Source of the DNA: Enchytraeus crypticus
Taxonomy: Eukaryota; Annelida; Clitellata; Enchytraeida; Enchytraeidae
DNA: 64,000 nucleotides
Assembly: GCA_905160935.1 (NCBI GenBank)
Contig: CAJHZI010000769.1
Span: 343,501 to 407,500 of the forward strand
Direction: 5' to 3'
This document shows, piece after piece, positions 1-12,600 of the stretch. Under the pieces are notes generated by a model. That model saw only the letters and a program-made list of their open reading frames with translations. It was not told where the DNA came from and did not search any database. Positions within the stretch are counted from its first letter, which is position 1, and each line of letters opens with the position of its first letter. The position numbers and the translations under genes were made by a program.

Positions 1-469
1 TTCCTCAGCTTCCTGTTTAGTGTCCTCTTCCGACACTGGCAAGCCTACGGTAGGTCTATGCTATAGCGGACCAGGTACGACACGGCATAACACGGGTGTC
101 GTTAAGTTGTCTAGAACTTCAAAACACATTGTATGTGTTCATTATAGAATTATTATTAACTTATATTCATGTTCCGTGCTAATGAGCGCAAGGTAAAATA
201 AATGAATAAATATTACAATTGAAACAGTTCAAATTGTTGTGTCCGGATTACAACAGAATAGATCAACCGTAAAATTGAATATACTGCAAGAGGCGACTAA
301 ACAAGAATTATAAAATGGAATTAGGGAATGGGAAATCACCTCAGCTATATTTTCATCATCTAAAGGGTACAAAAGGTTTGGTAGAGGATTTGACTTTGTG
401 ACTGATTCAATTTGCCAATCAATGGTTGTTCTTGTTTCTGATCGTGAAGCTGCCTTGAGTAGGAACATG
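1..469. other. Stretch with no recognised gene
   Basis: AT-rich sequence. The only open frames are short and have no recognisable motif or splice context. I see nothing else supportable here. Confidence 0.5.
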
Positions 470-680
470 TACCTTGGACCCGACACTAGGAAGAACACTA
501 GAGAAAGAAAGAGTTAGTTTTAGTTTAATAATAATAGTAATCATAATAACAGCAATTAGAGTGCTACATTCATCAATGACAACACCGAGCACTAATGAGA
601 CTAAACCAAGCCAGCGAGCAAAAAGAATGTCCAAAAACGGTTCAAATTCCAAAATCCAGAACATTAGTCCAATTTATTAC
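470..680. repeat. Dispersed repeat, family E
   Basis: An ATAATA-rich edge is followed by a conserved block (ATCAATGACAACA, CGAGCACTA, GCGAGCAAAAAGAA, AAATTCCAAAATC). The same block recurs near 32,050 and, inverted, near 35,650, 36,600 and 58,150. No coding potential is seen. It is probably a short non-autonomous element or a retroelement tail. Confidence 0.6.
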
Positions 681-730
681 TAATTTACGGCATTAACCAA
701 CTAAAAACATCGAAGTTTTATTATTACTCG

Positions 731-862
731 CTGGAGCGAGTGGCGATGTCGGTAAGATACTCGAAGCGGACCAGTATGTGCTGGGTTCAAATCCTGGGCT
801 CGCCCGTCACTGATAGCGCTTTCGAGTGAGGAAACTGCCCTTAACCCGTACCTTTTTATACG
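731..862 (+). mobile_element. tRNA-derived SINE, family A
   Basis: First of about 20 copies. It has a Pol III A-box-like segment (TGGCGATGTCGGTAAG) and a B-box-like segment (GGTTCAAATCC) about 35 bases downstream, then a conserved body ending near GAGTGAGGAAACTG. The 3' part of this copy is diverged. Confidence 0.75.
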
Positions 863-1376
863 TACATTCATTAATACATTAATTGAGAATTATTCCAAAG
901 AGTGAGAATTATAATTGAAGATTGCACACAAGTAGATCAAAACAAACAGAACGAAAAGATTGAATGTCAACAAACCCGCGAATAATGAGCCGCTGTAGAA
1001 ATACACAGAGAATATGGTGGCGGTCTAACATGAAAGAATCGTATCCATTGCGACAATGTATATAATAAATGCTAAAATAGATTTAATAACCGCGCAGAGC
1101 AATTCTGTATTGCAGCATAATGACAGCGAGTCGATGTAGCTTGTCTTTGTTCTTCATTCGCTTTATTTATGCCACGCAGTTTCTCTCTGATCATTTCCAT
1201 ACAGGAGAATTAATAAATGAAAATGACACCACTTTTTTCTACTCACATATTTTGTGTAATTTATAAACTGTAGCCGATGTAGCGTGTACTGAGTTGTCAA
1301 ACATAACGTTTACTCTAAAGCGTCGATAGATAGCAACTTAATTTCCATTAATTATTTAAATATAGTATTTAATGTA
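863..1376. other. Stretch with no recognised gene
   Basis: AT-rich sequence without a long frame, RNA gene or clear repeat. Confidence 0.5.
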
Positions 1377-1512
1377 AAGCTAAGGTAAAGCTAAGGTTAA
1401 CGTCAGTTTCCCCATTCGAAAGCGATGTCAGTGACGGGCGAGCCCAGGATCTGAACTCACACATACTGATCCACGGTCGAATATCTTACCGACTTCGCCA
1501 TTGGCTCCAGCC
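1377..1512 (-). mobile_element. SINE family A
   Basis: Near full-length inverted copy. The plus strand reads AAGCGATGTCAGTGACGGG, then the complement of the B box, then GGCTCCAGCC at the end. Confidence 0.75.
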
Positions 1513-1589
1513 AATGTTCTTAACTTTAAGTTATATTTTTAACATCCCTTTCTTAGCATCACATTAAGTTATCGAATTAAAATGAACGT

Positions 1590-1720
1590 CTGTTTCTCTG
1601 CAACAAGTGTAGGCCTACCGCTATACGGAAGGTCCGTCGAGTTTCGAACTCGTAGACTTTTGTCGTCTTAAAACAAGCGCGCTAACAATACACCTGTCAC
1701 ACCACTTCTACCTCTTCAGT
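1590..1720 (-). mobile_element. tRNA-like SINE or tRNA pseudogene
   Basis: On the minus strand an A-box-like TGTATTGTTAGCGCGC is followed by a textbook B box (GAGTTCGAAACTC). A proper acceptor stem and cloverleaf could not be completed by eye, so a functional tRNA gene is not claimed. Confidence 0.4.
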
Positions 1721-2055
1721 GCACTGTCAAGTGGCAAGTTCAAGATACATATTCATCCTCAAAGTCTGTTTTCTCGCTCCATAAGAGCACTCCTTAGATC
1801 AACAAGTTAAACCCTTCAAAAAGTCCATGCCTTATCCTTACCTTATGCAGCCCATAGCTTGGGAAAGTGTGGCGTCTGAGGTGGTTTCCCGTTGCCTTCT
1901 TCAGTTAGATGGATTAATACCATTTTATCCTGGGTGAGATGGGTCCCCTCTTGGCATCCTCAGCTCCTGCCTTAGTCGCCTCTTAAGTACACGCAGCAGA
2001 TTGTTTGCGGTTGCCCTGCAGTGGTCCATCCACACCCGAGCACAACACGGGTATC
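1720..2055 (-). repeat. Dispersed repeat, family H
   Basis: Shares long blocks with 47,835-48,215 in the opposite orientation, for example TCTGTTTTCTCGCTCCATAA, AGAGCACTCCTTAGATCAAC and GTTTGCGGTTGCCC. More diverged relatives may lie near 10,990 and 51,420. Non-coding. Confidence 0.65.
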
Positions 2056-2263
2056 ACACTACTTATCTGACTGATATTTACTAATATTTGCTAATATCTG
2101 CTAATATTCCTAGGAATAGTCTACCGCCTCATGGAGAACCAGATACTCCTACAACACATCTGGCATATCGGCGAAGTTGAAAGGAATAATAAGTCTGCTG
2201 GAATACTGGTCAGAACGAGGGTCATGTTATCCAACCTTGCCACTAGATAGTATATACTAGATA

Positions 2264-2291
2264 GGAGCAGATAGTAGATACTATCTGCTCC
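2264..2291. repeat. Short fold-back palindrome
   Basis: Arms GGAGCAGATAGTA and TACTATCTGCTCC are perfect 13-bp inverted repeats separated by two bases. It abuts the hAT remnant. Confidence 0.85.
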
Positions 2292-2405
2292 TGCCGCAGA
2301 GGCCTCAGTAGAGCGAGTGTTTTCATTGGCTGGGTTATTGAGCACGGGCAGAAGAAATAGACTATGCAAAAACTTGCATAATAGAGTGCTTTTAAAACTA
2401 AATCA
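2281..2405 (+). pseudogene. hAT-family transposase C-terminal remnant
   Basis: The frame starting at 2,281 reads LSAPAAEASVERVFSLAG and continues LLSTGRRNRL...NRVLLKLN. This matches the conserved C-terminal dimerisation segment of hAT transposases (pattern P-x-x-E-x-x-V-E-R-x-F-S-x-A-G). Only this tail is visible. The catalytic DDE part, terminal inverted repeats and target-site duplication were not found, so it is a dead fragment. The family assignment rests on this motif alone. Confidence 0.7.
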
Positions 2406-3774
2406 CAAATTTACAGTTTTACAGATTATAAGTTTGAAGCATTTTTGATAGCACGTGTGTTAAGACTTACTGTGTACAATATAAAATCGCCCTTTGTTGA
2501 TAATTGGCAGTGATTTTATATGTTACTTAATGTAAATTGTCACAGTTTTCAAGATTCATGGGTTTGGGATTAAACTTTGATAAACTTTGTTGAACTCTGA
2601 TGAACTTTTTTGTTTAAACTTAACGTTCAAATAGTTTCCTTTTACCCCTAAAATCGGCCGATATTATTTAAAAAGTGACATCTGTTAATTATTCAATGCA
2701 AATAACGCAATTAACTATGGGATCAAAGTATAAAATGCAGTGATTTACTGCACATTAAATTCTCAATTAATCCGATTATCTTGAATGCAGATGAACTCAA
2801 TTAACTAAACTAGTTAACTACATATAGCCTAAAATAAACGTTTATGTTTACTAATAAACTATACTTATAACTAATGCAGTGATATATTTACTGATAGACT
2901 ATTTCTGTAACTAATGTACTGATATATTTACTGAAATACCATAACGTTGCGACACTGCGCTCTATCACTGCGCTCTGACTGGCACACAGCCGCTATCGCC
3001 TCACTGGGCTATGGAGTCTACCAGGGCTCCTGGGCTCACGCCGTGGCCTAGTGACTGAAGACCTTGTTCTGTGTGGTCCCCTCACACCCTTCTTTACCTC
3101 TCCGTCGTCGGCTATAACAGGCCTCCGGATGCGCTGATAGTCTAATTGTGTAATTGTCAAGTAATCATTTGTGAAGTTAATTAATGGTAATGAACAATAT
3201 TAAATAATTTTCATTTGTAACAGTAATGTGAATAACAATAGCATTAACAAGAAGAATAATTTTCTTTAAACAACCTAACATAGAATTAACATGAATAAAA
3301 AAAACTAACAAGAACATTAGTAGGTGTAGGCCTAAGTAAAAAATGTGAACTCTGTCCAGGAGCAGTGGTGCAAAAGCCTTGGCTGGGAGGGGCTTAAGCC
3401 CCCCACCTACCGCCAAAATAAGGTCACTTTTACAATTCGTTCAGAACCGCTTATAGTTACTTCAGAGATGAAAAATTTAACCTACTTTTTTCCAAAACAA
3501 ACGTAGGATTTTAGGCATTTTAGCTTTTCCCCTGACTTTAGTGCTGTATAAGTGGGGGGGGGGGTAAGATACGGGGATACACTCACTCTGTGAGCCGAGC
3601 GCAGTAGTGAAAATAATTGAGCCCCCCCCCCCCCCCCCCCCCCCACAGCATTTTTCTGGTTGCTTCACATGTACCGAAGAAGGCGGGGCGTAAGCAAAAA
3701 AAGTGTAAACTCTCAAAAAAATTTCGGGGCCCCACTTAAAAAATTCCTGTCCCTGTCTGTCTCTGTCTCTGTCT
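2406..3774. other. AT-rich stretch with no recognised gene
   Basis: Contains a possible SINE head near 3,045-3,085 (GTGGCCTAGTGACTG), a G run near 3,555 and a C homopolymer of more than 20 bases near 3,625. Small frames here are homopolymer driven and were not accepted as genes. Confidence 0.5.
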
Positions 3775-3775
3775 T

Positions 3776-3814
<39 letters not shown>

Positions 3815-3955
3815 ATGTGTCAGTATGTCTATGTGACAGTATGTCTATATGTCAGTATGTCTATATGTCAGTATGTCTATGTGTCAGTCAGTATGTCTAT
3901 GTGTCAGTATGTCTATGTGTCAGTATGTCTGTGTCAGTATGTCTATATCATTGTC
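3775..3955 (+). repeat. (CT)n microsatellite followed by a 16-bp minisatellite
   Basis: A CT run leads into repeats of ATGTCTATGTGTCAGT with small variants. The two overlapping open frames here simply read the repeat. Confidence 0.85.
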
Positions 3956-4154
3956 GTCCTCTTTTGTTTACTTTTAATTACAATCTATTCAAACAGTCTC
4001 AATGAAGATTTAATGCTAGTCGCAGAGCTGTGTTTAGTTGTAAATCCTCTTTTGTTGCTTCAGTACGTGGAACGTTAATCAGACAAGCGTGTAACAATTT
4101 AAACCATGAGACTTTTGTGCAATGCTTGAATTTAACAAAATATATAAGTTTTCA

Positions 4155-4580
4155 CTAATCAATCAGTCTGATATCTAATCAATCAGTCTGATTTCTAATC
4201 AATCAGTCTGATATCTAATCAATCAGTCTGATATCTAATCAATCAATCTGATATCTAATCAATCAGTCTGATATCTAATCAATCAGTCTGATATCTAATC
4301 AATCAATCAATTTGACATCTAATCGATCAATCAGTGCGATATAATAATAGTAATAATAAAGGTTTAACGTCCGTTTCCTCATCCAGGGATGATGTCAGGG
4401 ACATCATATATATAATCAATCCGTCTGATATCAAATCAATCAATCAGTCTGATATCTAATCAATCAATCAGTCTGATACCTAATCAGTCAAACAGTCTGA
4501 TATAAAATCAATCTATCAGTCTGATATCTAATCAATCAATCAGTCTGATATCCAATCAATCAATCAATCTGATATTAATA
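4155..4580 (+). repeat. 20-bp satellite (ATCAATCAGTCTGATATCTA)
   Basis: About 18 units of a 20-bp repeat with substitutions and variable TCAA expansions, split near 4,340-4,410 by a family D element. The flanking sequence up to about 5,000 remains rich in isolated ATCAATCA. Confidence 0.85.
4340..4410 (+). repeat. Family D element fragment inside the 20-bp satellite
   Basis: (ATA)n, then GGTTTAACGTCCG, TTTCCTCATCCAGGGATGAT and GTCAGGGAC, as in copies near 13,150, 21,850, 40,480, 50,740 and 61,880. Satellite continues on both sides, which looks like an insertion. Confidence 0.6.
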
Positions 4581-4599
4581 ACTTACTCAATGATTTACC

Positions 4600-5880
4600 A
4601 TGTCATGCATTCCATTTTGTAATAAATCAAATATTAATCAGTCAATAACCAAACGATGACTTATCTCTAACAAATGTTTTATTTCTGCATTCAGTACCGA
4701 GATGAATATTCGGTAGCGAATAGAACTTGTGATCGGTTGTTTATCAGATCGGTGTGCTAATAAATCAGTCATTGAGCTCTGGCATTCAATCTACTTAGTC
4801 ATATAAAAATCAATCAATCCATCAATCAATCAATTATCAGTCCATAAATTGCAAATTAATAAATCTATTGTCAATCAATCATTCGATAAATCATTCAATT
4901 AATCAATAAATAAATCAGTCAATCAAAGTTGTCATTAGAGAAATTCTGGCATCCATTATTTAATCAATCCGATAATCAATCAGTCAAATCTTAAAACGAA
5001 TTAATCGATCGAATAGCCAATCAATCTGTTAAAAATACGATCAATAAATTTATAATTAAACAAGCAATTACACAATCAAATAAATAAAATCAAGAATAAT
5101 TACTGGAAGTTCTTGAACATAGGTTAGTGGTGTTACATGATTCAAGACGTTCGGCGAAGATATAGCATAAATATAGGCTCCATCCGCTTCATACACGTAT
5201 CATAAAAAAGTGAGCTATATAAGTCTATATGTTATTTTCTGTCATTATCATATCGCTTGTCAATTTATTTATTTCAATTAATTTATGTATATAAATTTAT
5301 TTTCGGATGCGAATTTGTTCTGCTCGTTTTAGAAATAGTCAATAAATTGTAAAATATTTACTTATGATTAATTTTAATTTGTTTCTTATTAAATCCATGC
5401 ATAAATTAATTATAAAAAAACTGTTTACATCACCCAGAACTTGAAGACCAGTATAATTACCCAAGTCAGAAATGGTAAGGAGTGAGATCTGCTGCTAACC
5501 ATAACTAAACTATCTCCAGGCTACTCTTATAATTATCTGAGGAGGAAACTTATCCGTTAGTTTACAATTGTTTCATAAGAATTGTAATTTCAAGAGCCAA
5601 GCTTAAACAGCATCAGTTTTAATAAATAACCATACGCATATCATTTAACGTCATTGTTCTAAAATTAAAGAATTACTGGTTTATGTTTGCGAAACAATTA
5701 ATTAATTAAATGTTTTAAAATTTGTACGCAAAGTTTTGACGATATTAGCAAGAATTACTTTAACAGAAGAAGCCTGTAAAAGCAATATGGTGGACAGTGT
5801 TAAAGAGAAATGATCACGCTGTCCTGTGTTTGATTGCCTGAAGTTTTGTCTAATAATTCTACTTCCGCTTTACAGAATCG
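4600..5880. other. Upstream region of NAA15, no gene recognised
   Basis: TCAA-rich and AT-rich DNA. Close to the gene, an ACTTCCG motif at about 5,860-5,870 resembles an ETS-family site, common in housekeeping promoters. CTTTACAG at 5,867-5,874 could equally be an acceptor for a 5' UTR intron. No TATA box was located with confidence. Confidence 0.35.
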
Positions 5881-5923
5881 ATCGATACTATTTTTCGTGG
5901 GGATATAGCTGCTCTGAGCAAAC

Positions 5924-8900
5924 ATGTCTGCTAATAATCATCTTCCACAGAAAGAGAATGCTTTATTTAAACGCATATTGGTAAGAGATAATTCGCTGTT
6001 TTCTTTAGGCCTAAATTGTTATCGTAATGTAGATTACTCGTTTACCTAAATAATTAAAGTTATAGGTATATTTAATTAGTCATTAGTTGCAGATCTTGAC
6101 TCCATTTTGCAGCCATGACTGCGTAAAATTTTCAGCGTAATCGATCTTGAGTTACAGTTATTTTAGCAATTTTAGCGAAGTCTTTCCAGCACTGTCTTCC
6201 ATCAATACCTTGTCCTTTAACCATCCCTGACCCCTGCAACCTTTCTTTCCCATCTCTACCTGCAAATCATTGCTGGTGACTGATACTGGTTGCACTAATA
6301 CGGTACTGATCTCTCTTAAAATCTGAAAAATTTGTGCAGTCACACTTCTGACTTTAGGAATGCTAAATTGTTAAAATTATTTTTTTTTCAGCTTATACTT
6401 TGATTACGGAGAATAACTATGAGGATGTTTAGCAACATTGCAATGAACATTGAGTATATAACTTTATCGATCTTTCCCTCTAATCATACTGTATTATACT
6501 GAAAGCTCAGATTACGTAACCTGTCTTAGTGGTTTCCTGGTTTTTTGAAGTCAAGAAAGCTAGTAAAGCTAATGTTAATATCAGTTTCCTCACTCGAAAG
6601 CGATGTCAGTGACGGGTGAGCCCAGGATTTGAACCCCGCACATACTGATCCGCGGTCGAATATCTTACCGACATCGCCACTGGCTCCAGCCAACTAAGAT
6701 TGAAGTTTATGTTCGAGGGTTTTTCAGTATTCAGATTTAGTCTCAGTTCCGCAGTATTGGGTTAATCTACAGATACAGATTTATCTTAGTATTGGAGAAA
6801 ACAAACTTTAAATACGAAATATTATGATTGGCCTGTATATTGTAAGCTGTTGGTGTTGTGCGTAGAAATGCTATGAACAGAAGCAGTACAAGAATGGGCT
6901 CAAATTTGCCAAACAGATTTTATCAAATCCGAAGTTCTCAGAACATGGAGGTAAGAAATCTCATATTATAGTTGATGCAGTGCCCACTACTCTTTAGTTT
7001 CTATCCCGTGTTAGCAGTGAATATTGTATTCATGTCTTTATTCGTGTGTGGACATGTAGAGGAAAACGGAAGAGAGAGATGAGTGAAGGCGTTATATACA
7101 GTATATTCATTTGCTTATCCATCATAAACATACAGGATCAATATACATCACATGCACACATACACATACGATCATTTACAATCAAAGTACGTTATAAGAA
7201 ACTTAAATAGAGTTCCTGCTAATTCCAGCACTAGCATTAAAATATTGCTGTGCAGTGATGAACTTAGTAATTTAGATTGTAAAGATGATTTCTGTCTCAT
7301 CTAAGGTTGAGCCAATGATCTAAGTGTTGCGCATATTTATTTATTTTTATTTATTGCTTGATTTCAGGCGTAATAACCCATACATGAATCTTGCACATAC
7401 AACGATGCAACAAAAACCAGAAAAGCAAATAGGCTGTGCATAATCTGAGCTATAAGACAATTACTTGTATAGAATTAGGCATACAAAGCTATAATAAGCT
7501 CAGAACATCAAAACACTTAACTAGCATATTAGCAATTGATATCAATATCGATGTATTCAGAGACTCTAAAATTGTAAATAGTTAATGAAATTAATTATAA
7601 AATTATAAATTAACCTAACATATCAAATGTTTAAACTTAACAAGTAGCATAACAACAGGTAAAAATTAGCTCAGTAGCAGTTTTTTAGCTAATAACTTTT
7701 TAGCTACAGATAACTTAAGACATCGTCAGAGTTCCTGATCAGTGATAACAATAGCGTTATCAATATGAGAATTGCCCTTGATCTTGTTAAGCAATCAGTC
7801 AATCAATCAATAAGAATTTAATTTTCGATTCTTCGCAAACGGCAATGGCAGGGATGTCTCTTACAGACTCTACACAAACAGGCATCAAAGCACCACATGA
7901 TGACGTCTTAGTACACAGAGACCGCAAGAGAAATAGATATCAAAACAGATCACAATGATCACAGTTTATTGGTGAATTGTAAACTTCAGGTGTTGCACAG
8001 GCTGTAGTGCCCGAGTTAATTCGTACAAAATCTATAGGTTTAAGATACAGAGTTAGCTAGCAGTTATAAATTTATAGGGAGGAATATCTATAATAGTTTT
8101 ACCGTATTAAATTATCGTATTGAAAGTTGAATTTAGATTTGAAGTTAATTCTTTTCTGTTGAGTTGTCTGGGAAGTATGATAAACTTGTAGCAATGCTGT
8201 GTGCTTGTGTTGTTGACAGAGACGCTGGCGATGAAGGGTTTGACGTTAAGCTGTCTGGGTAGGAAGGAAGAGGCGTACGAGTTTGTGCGGAGAGGATTAA
8301 AGAACAATCTTACGAGCCATGTCTGTATCCTTTAACTACAGCGAGAGCTCGCGACAGTGCGAGGGCTGTGCCGCTCAGTGATAGGGTGTATAGACTGAGG
8401 CAGGGTTCAGTTATATGTAGTCAAATACTTTCATTTTGTGCCAAAACACTATCAAAAGTAGTAGGAGTTAATCTCTTTAGTAGTAGGAGTTAATGTGACC
8501 ATTTTAATTAAGTTGGAATATTTGTGTAATTTCCATTGAGCTGTAATTTCCTTTGTCAAAAAGACTAAGACAGCCTTTAAGTCACAGTTAAATTAATTTT
8601 AGAGTCAGAACCAAGCTCAGTGGCAGTTTTCTGCCTCTAGCTCAGTGGCAGTTTTCTGCCTCTAGCTCAGTGGCAGTTTTCTGCCTCTAGCTCAGTGGCA
8701 GTTTCTGCCTCTAGCTCAGAGGTAGTTTTCTGCCTGTAGCTCAGTGGCAGTTTTCTGCCTCTAGCTCAGTAAAATAGAAATAGCACGATTCTAAGATTAA
8801 ATTAATAAAGAGAAATTACATTGTGAAATGGAACTTGGACATTCAGAAATGCTTTAGATTAATTGAAATGTTTCGAGTAACTTAAGTTTGTTAGAGCTCT

Positions 8901-9635
8901 AAACGCGTCCATTTAAGTTGAAAGGGAATTAATCGAATATCTCTAGGTGTAGGGTTGCTAATTCGAAATTAAATGTTAGTAGTAGTTTAAAAACTTTTAA
9001 TAATATACTGCGTAATTGCTATAGAATATATGCGATGCTTTTGGGTAAACAGGATTGTTTTCTCAGGGAATGACACCCTTGCCCAATAAATGTTAGTCGA
9101 AGCTGAAGAAGGCATAGGAGGCCCATCTCTTCCAAATCTTCAAGAATAATGGTATATCATGTTAGATGATTTAAAGATTCACTCTTATGCAGACATGAAG
9201 AGAAAACGGAAGACAGAGAAGTGTGGAGACGTTATACACTGTGTACCTGCCAGTGGGCTGTGCACTAAGAGAGAGATATGCAGTAAGAGAGAGATATGCG
9301 ATGCTATGTAGATATGTGAGTGCAATTGAAGCTGAGATTTCTTTAACGAGTATACTTGCAGGCTGGCACGCCTATGGTTTACTACAGCGGGCTGATAGGA
9401 AATATGACGAGGCCATCAAGTGCTATCGCAATGCACTCAAGTGGGACAAGGTTATTATCTCATCTTAAACTCTAATTAACTATTAATCGTTTGATATGTC
9501 TTTGAACATTGATATTTAAATTATTAATTATTTTAATATTTTATCTTTTAATTACTTTGTAGGAATAGTAATAGTTTGAGCATTTGATCATTTTGCTGCA
9601 TCATTACGTATTAAAAAAAGATTGTATCGGTGTGT

Positions 9636-9687
<52 letters not shown>

Positions 9688-12600
9688 GAAAATCTACAGA
9701 TACTGAGGGACCTGTCTATGTATGTGTGTAGGTGTGTGTGTGTAGGATAATCTACAGATACTGAGGGACCTGTCTATGTATGTGTGTATGTACGTGTGTG
9801 TGTGTGTGTGTGTAGGATAATCTACAGATACTGAGGACCTGTCTATGTATGTGTGTGTGTATGTGTGTGTAGGATAATCTACAGATACTGAGGGACCTGT
9901 CGCTACTACAGGTTCAAATGAGAGATCTAGAGGGCTATAGGGTATGATCTACGAATCAGTTGTAGAGTCAATCAATCAATCAATAGATTAATCAATAAAC
10001 CCAGCCAGTTGGCTGTAATGTCTGTTATTCAATTAATCTTTTGCTATATCAATCTTGTGCTCTTGTATTCCTGCTCTATATCCTATTGTTTTTTATTGTA
10101 TTGGAGCCAGTGGCGATGTCTGTAAGATATTCTACTTTGGATCGATATTTGCGGGGTTCAAATCCTGGGCTCGCCTGTCACTGACATCGCTTTTGAGTGA
10201 GGAAGCTGACGTTAGCATTAACTTTACCAGCTCTTTTGTTGATGTCGTTGGAGGAAATTCTTTGCATATAACACAAGATGTTGATTAGGGATTCTGAATT
10301 ACTGGTTTAAAGTGAGTAGCGATCAAAAATAGGTTTACTTTGTTTGTATTATGTTGATTAAAAAGTTAGATACAAAATGTAGACACAGTTAACATCGCAG
10401 TCAAGTTAATAAAATAAAAAAAATTATATATTTCAGTAGAATTGTTTTAAATAAATTTGAGCATGCAAATTCACATTTTAAAATTTGCTCGATTGATTTA
10501 TTAATATCTTGAAAATGTTGTTCAGGATTAATTGTTGTTGTTGTTACAGGATTGATTGTTGTTGTCATTATTAAAGGATTGTTGTTGTTGTTGTTGTTAC
10601 AGGACACGAGGTATCAGTTGTTGATACTGCGTCCTGCACAGAGAGCTTCGTGGATTGGCTACGCTATGGCCTATCATCTGCTCAGCGACCACGAGATGGC
10701 TCTGAACATTCTAGAAGAGTTCAGAAAGACTCAGTCGCAAGAAGTAAATATGTCAAGTGTATCTGTGTGTGTAATAAAAGCCAATGTTAACGTCAGTTTC
10801 CTCACTCAAAAGCGATGTCAGTGACGGGCGAGCCCAGGATTTGAACCCCGCACATACAGATCCGTGGTCGAGTACCTTACCGACATCGCCACTGGCTCCA
10901 GCCTGTGCTATCAAGAATCTCATGTTTGCGGTCTATTATCTGATTCTCTCTTTCTCTCTCTCTCTCTCCCTATTGCTCTGCCTAGTAGCTGGTTCCAGGT
11001 ATATATTCTTACTCGCAGTCTGCCTTCACATTCCACAAATTCAGTCTGCATTCTGCATTCCATCGATCTGCAAGTTAATCCTTTCAAAAAGGTTGTGCTT
11101 TATCCGCATGGCATCTAATTTGCAAGTATGGTAGACTACGAAAGTTACAGGGTTTCTATGAAAATCTAGTAGAAATATTTTTAACTGGACTTAATGTGCA
11201 GGTGTAGTTTGAATCGTTGTGAGTTATTTACAGCTACTGTCAAGGGCTGCAAATACCCGTTAATGACTGTATTGAGTAGACACTCAATACAGTCATTAGC
11301 ACTCCAGTCATACACTGGCTGGAGCCAGTGGCGAAGTCGGTAAGACACTCGACCGCAGATCAGTATGTGCGGGGTTCAAATCCTGGGCTCGACCGTCACT
11401 GACATCGCTTTCAAGTGAAGAAACTAACGTTAACATTAGCTTTACCAGCTTTATCACTCAAAATTTGATGATGATACTTATCTCATAGTACTATACTACA
11501 ATCATCTCATCTTTATTTAACAGAAGAAGAACTAATGAACTTAGAAAGCTGGGCTACTGTATAAAATCTACAGCTAAACTGAAGTAAATCTAAAGAAATT
11601 ATCTTTAAGGCACCTAGCTTGAAGCAGCGCTACTCAGTTTAAGTGCCGTACTTAGATGGAATAGAACGAGTCTCAAATGCTTGAGAGTCTCAATTTTGTG
11701 TAATTTACTTTTCCTCTTCCGTTCACATATCGAATCTCATATCCCCATGCTCGTGCAGTGATATATAACATATGGTGGTCTATGACAGAGATAATAGTAA
11801 AGCTGTTAAAGCTAAGGTTAACGTTGGTTTCCTCACTCGAAAGCAATGTCAGTGACGGGCGAGCCCAAGATTTGAACCCAGCACATACTGATCCGCGGTC
11901 GAGTGTCTAACCGACTTCGCAGTGGCTCCATGGAAAGAGGTGGAGAAGATCTATTCGTATCCCGACCCTGGTTGAACTGGGATTCAAGGGAAGAGGATAT
12001 GATGATGATAATAATGATTGATTTTAATTGGACTGTTGTTGTTGTTGTTGTACTGACAGATCTAGTCACATGACTATGAGTACAGTGAGATGCTCTTGTA
12101 TCAGAACTCTGTACTGTTGTTGTTGTTGTATTGACAGATCAAGTCTTATGACTATGAGTACAGTGAGATGCTCTTGTATCAGAACTCTGTACTGTTGTTG
12201 TTGTTGTATTGACAGATCAAGTCTTATGACTATGAGTACAGTGAGATGCTGCTCTATCAGAACTCTGTACTGTTGTTATTGTTGTATTGACAGATCAAGT
12301 CTTATGACTATGAGTACAGTGAGATGCTCTTGTATCAGAACTCTGTACTGTTGTTGTTGTTGTATTGACAGATCAAGTCTTATGACTATGAGTACAGTGA
12401 GATGCTGCTCTATCAGAACTCTGTACTGTTGTTGTTGTTGTATTGACAGATCAAGTCTTATGACTATGAGTACAGTGAGATGCTGCTCTATCAGAACTCT
12501 GTACTGTTGGACGCGGGTAAGAATGAGGAAGCTTTAAAACATCTCGAGCAGTATGAACAGCAGACTGTTGATAAACTGGCCGTCCAGGAGACGAGAGGTG

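Noticed and set aside
3600..3650. Poly-C tract, and another at 33,635, as a biological feature
   Set aside because: Homopolymers of this length are simple slippage products and their length is unreliable in assemblies.
12028..12537. 169-codon Cys-rich open frame
   Set aside because: It reads the 78-bp exon-edge array in a non-exon frame; the Cys comes from (TTG)n read as TGT/TGC.
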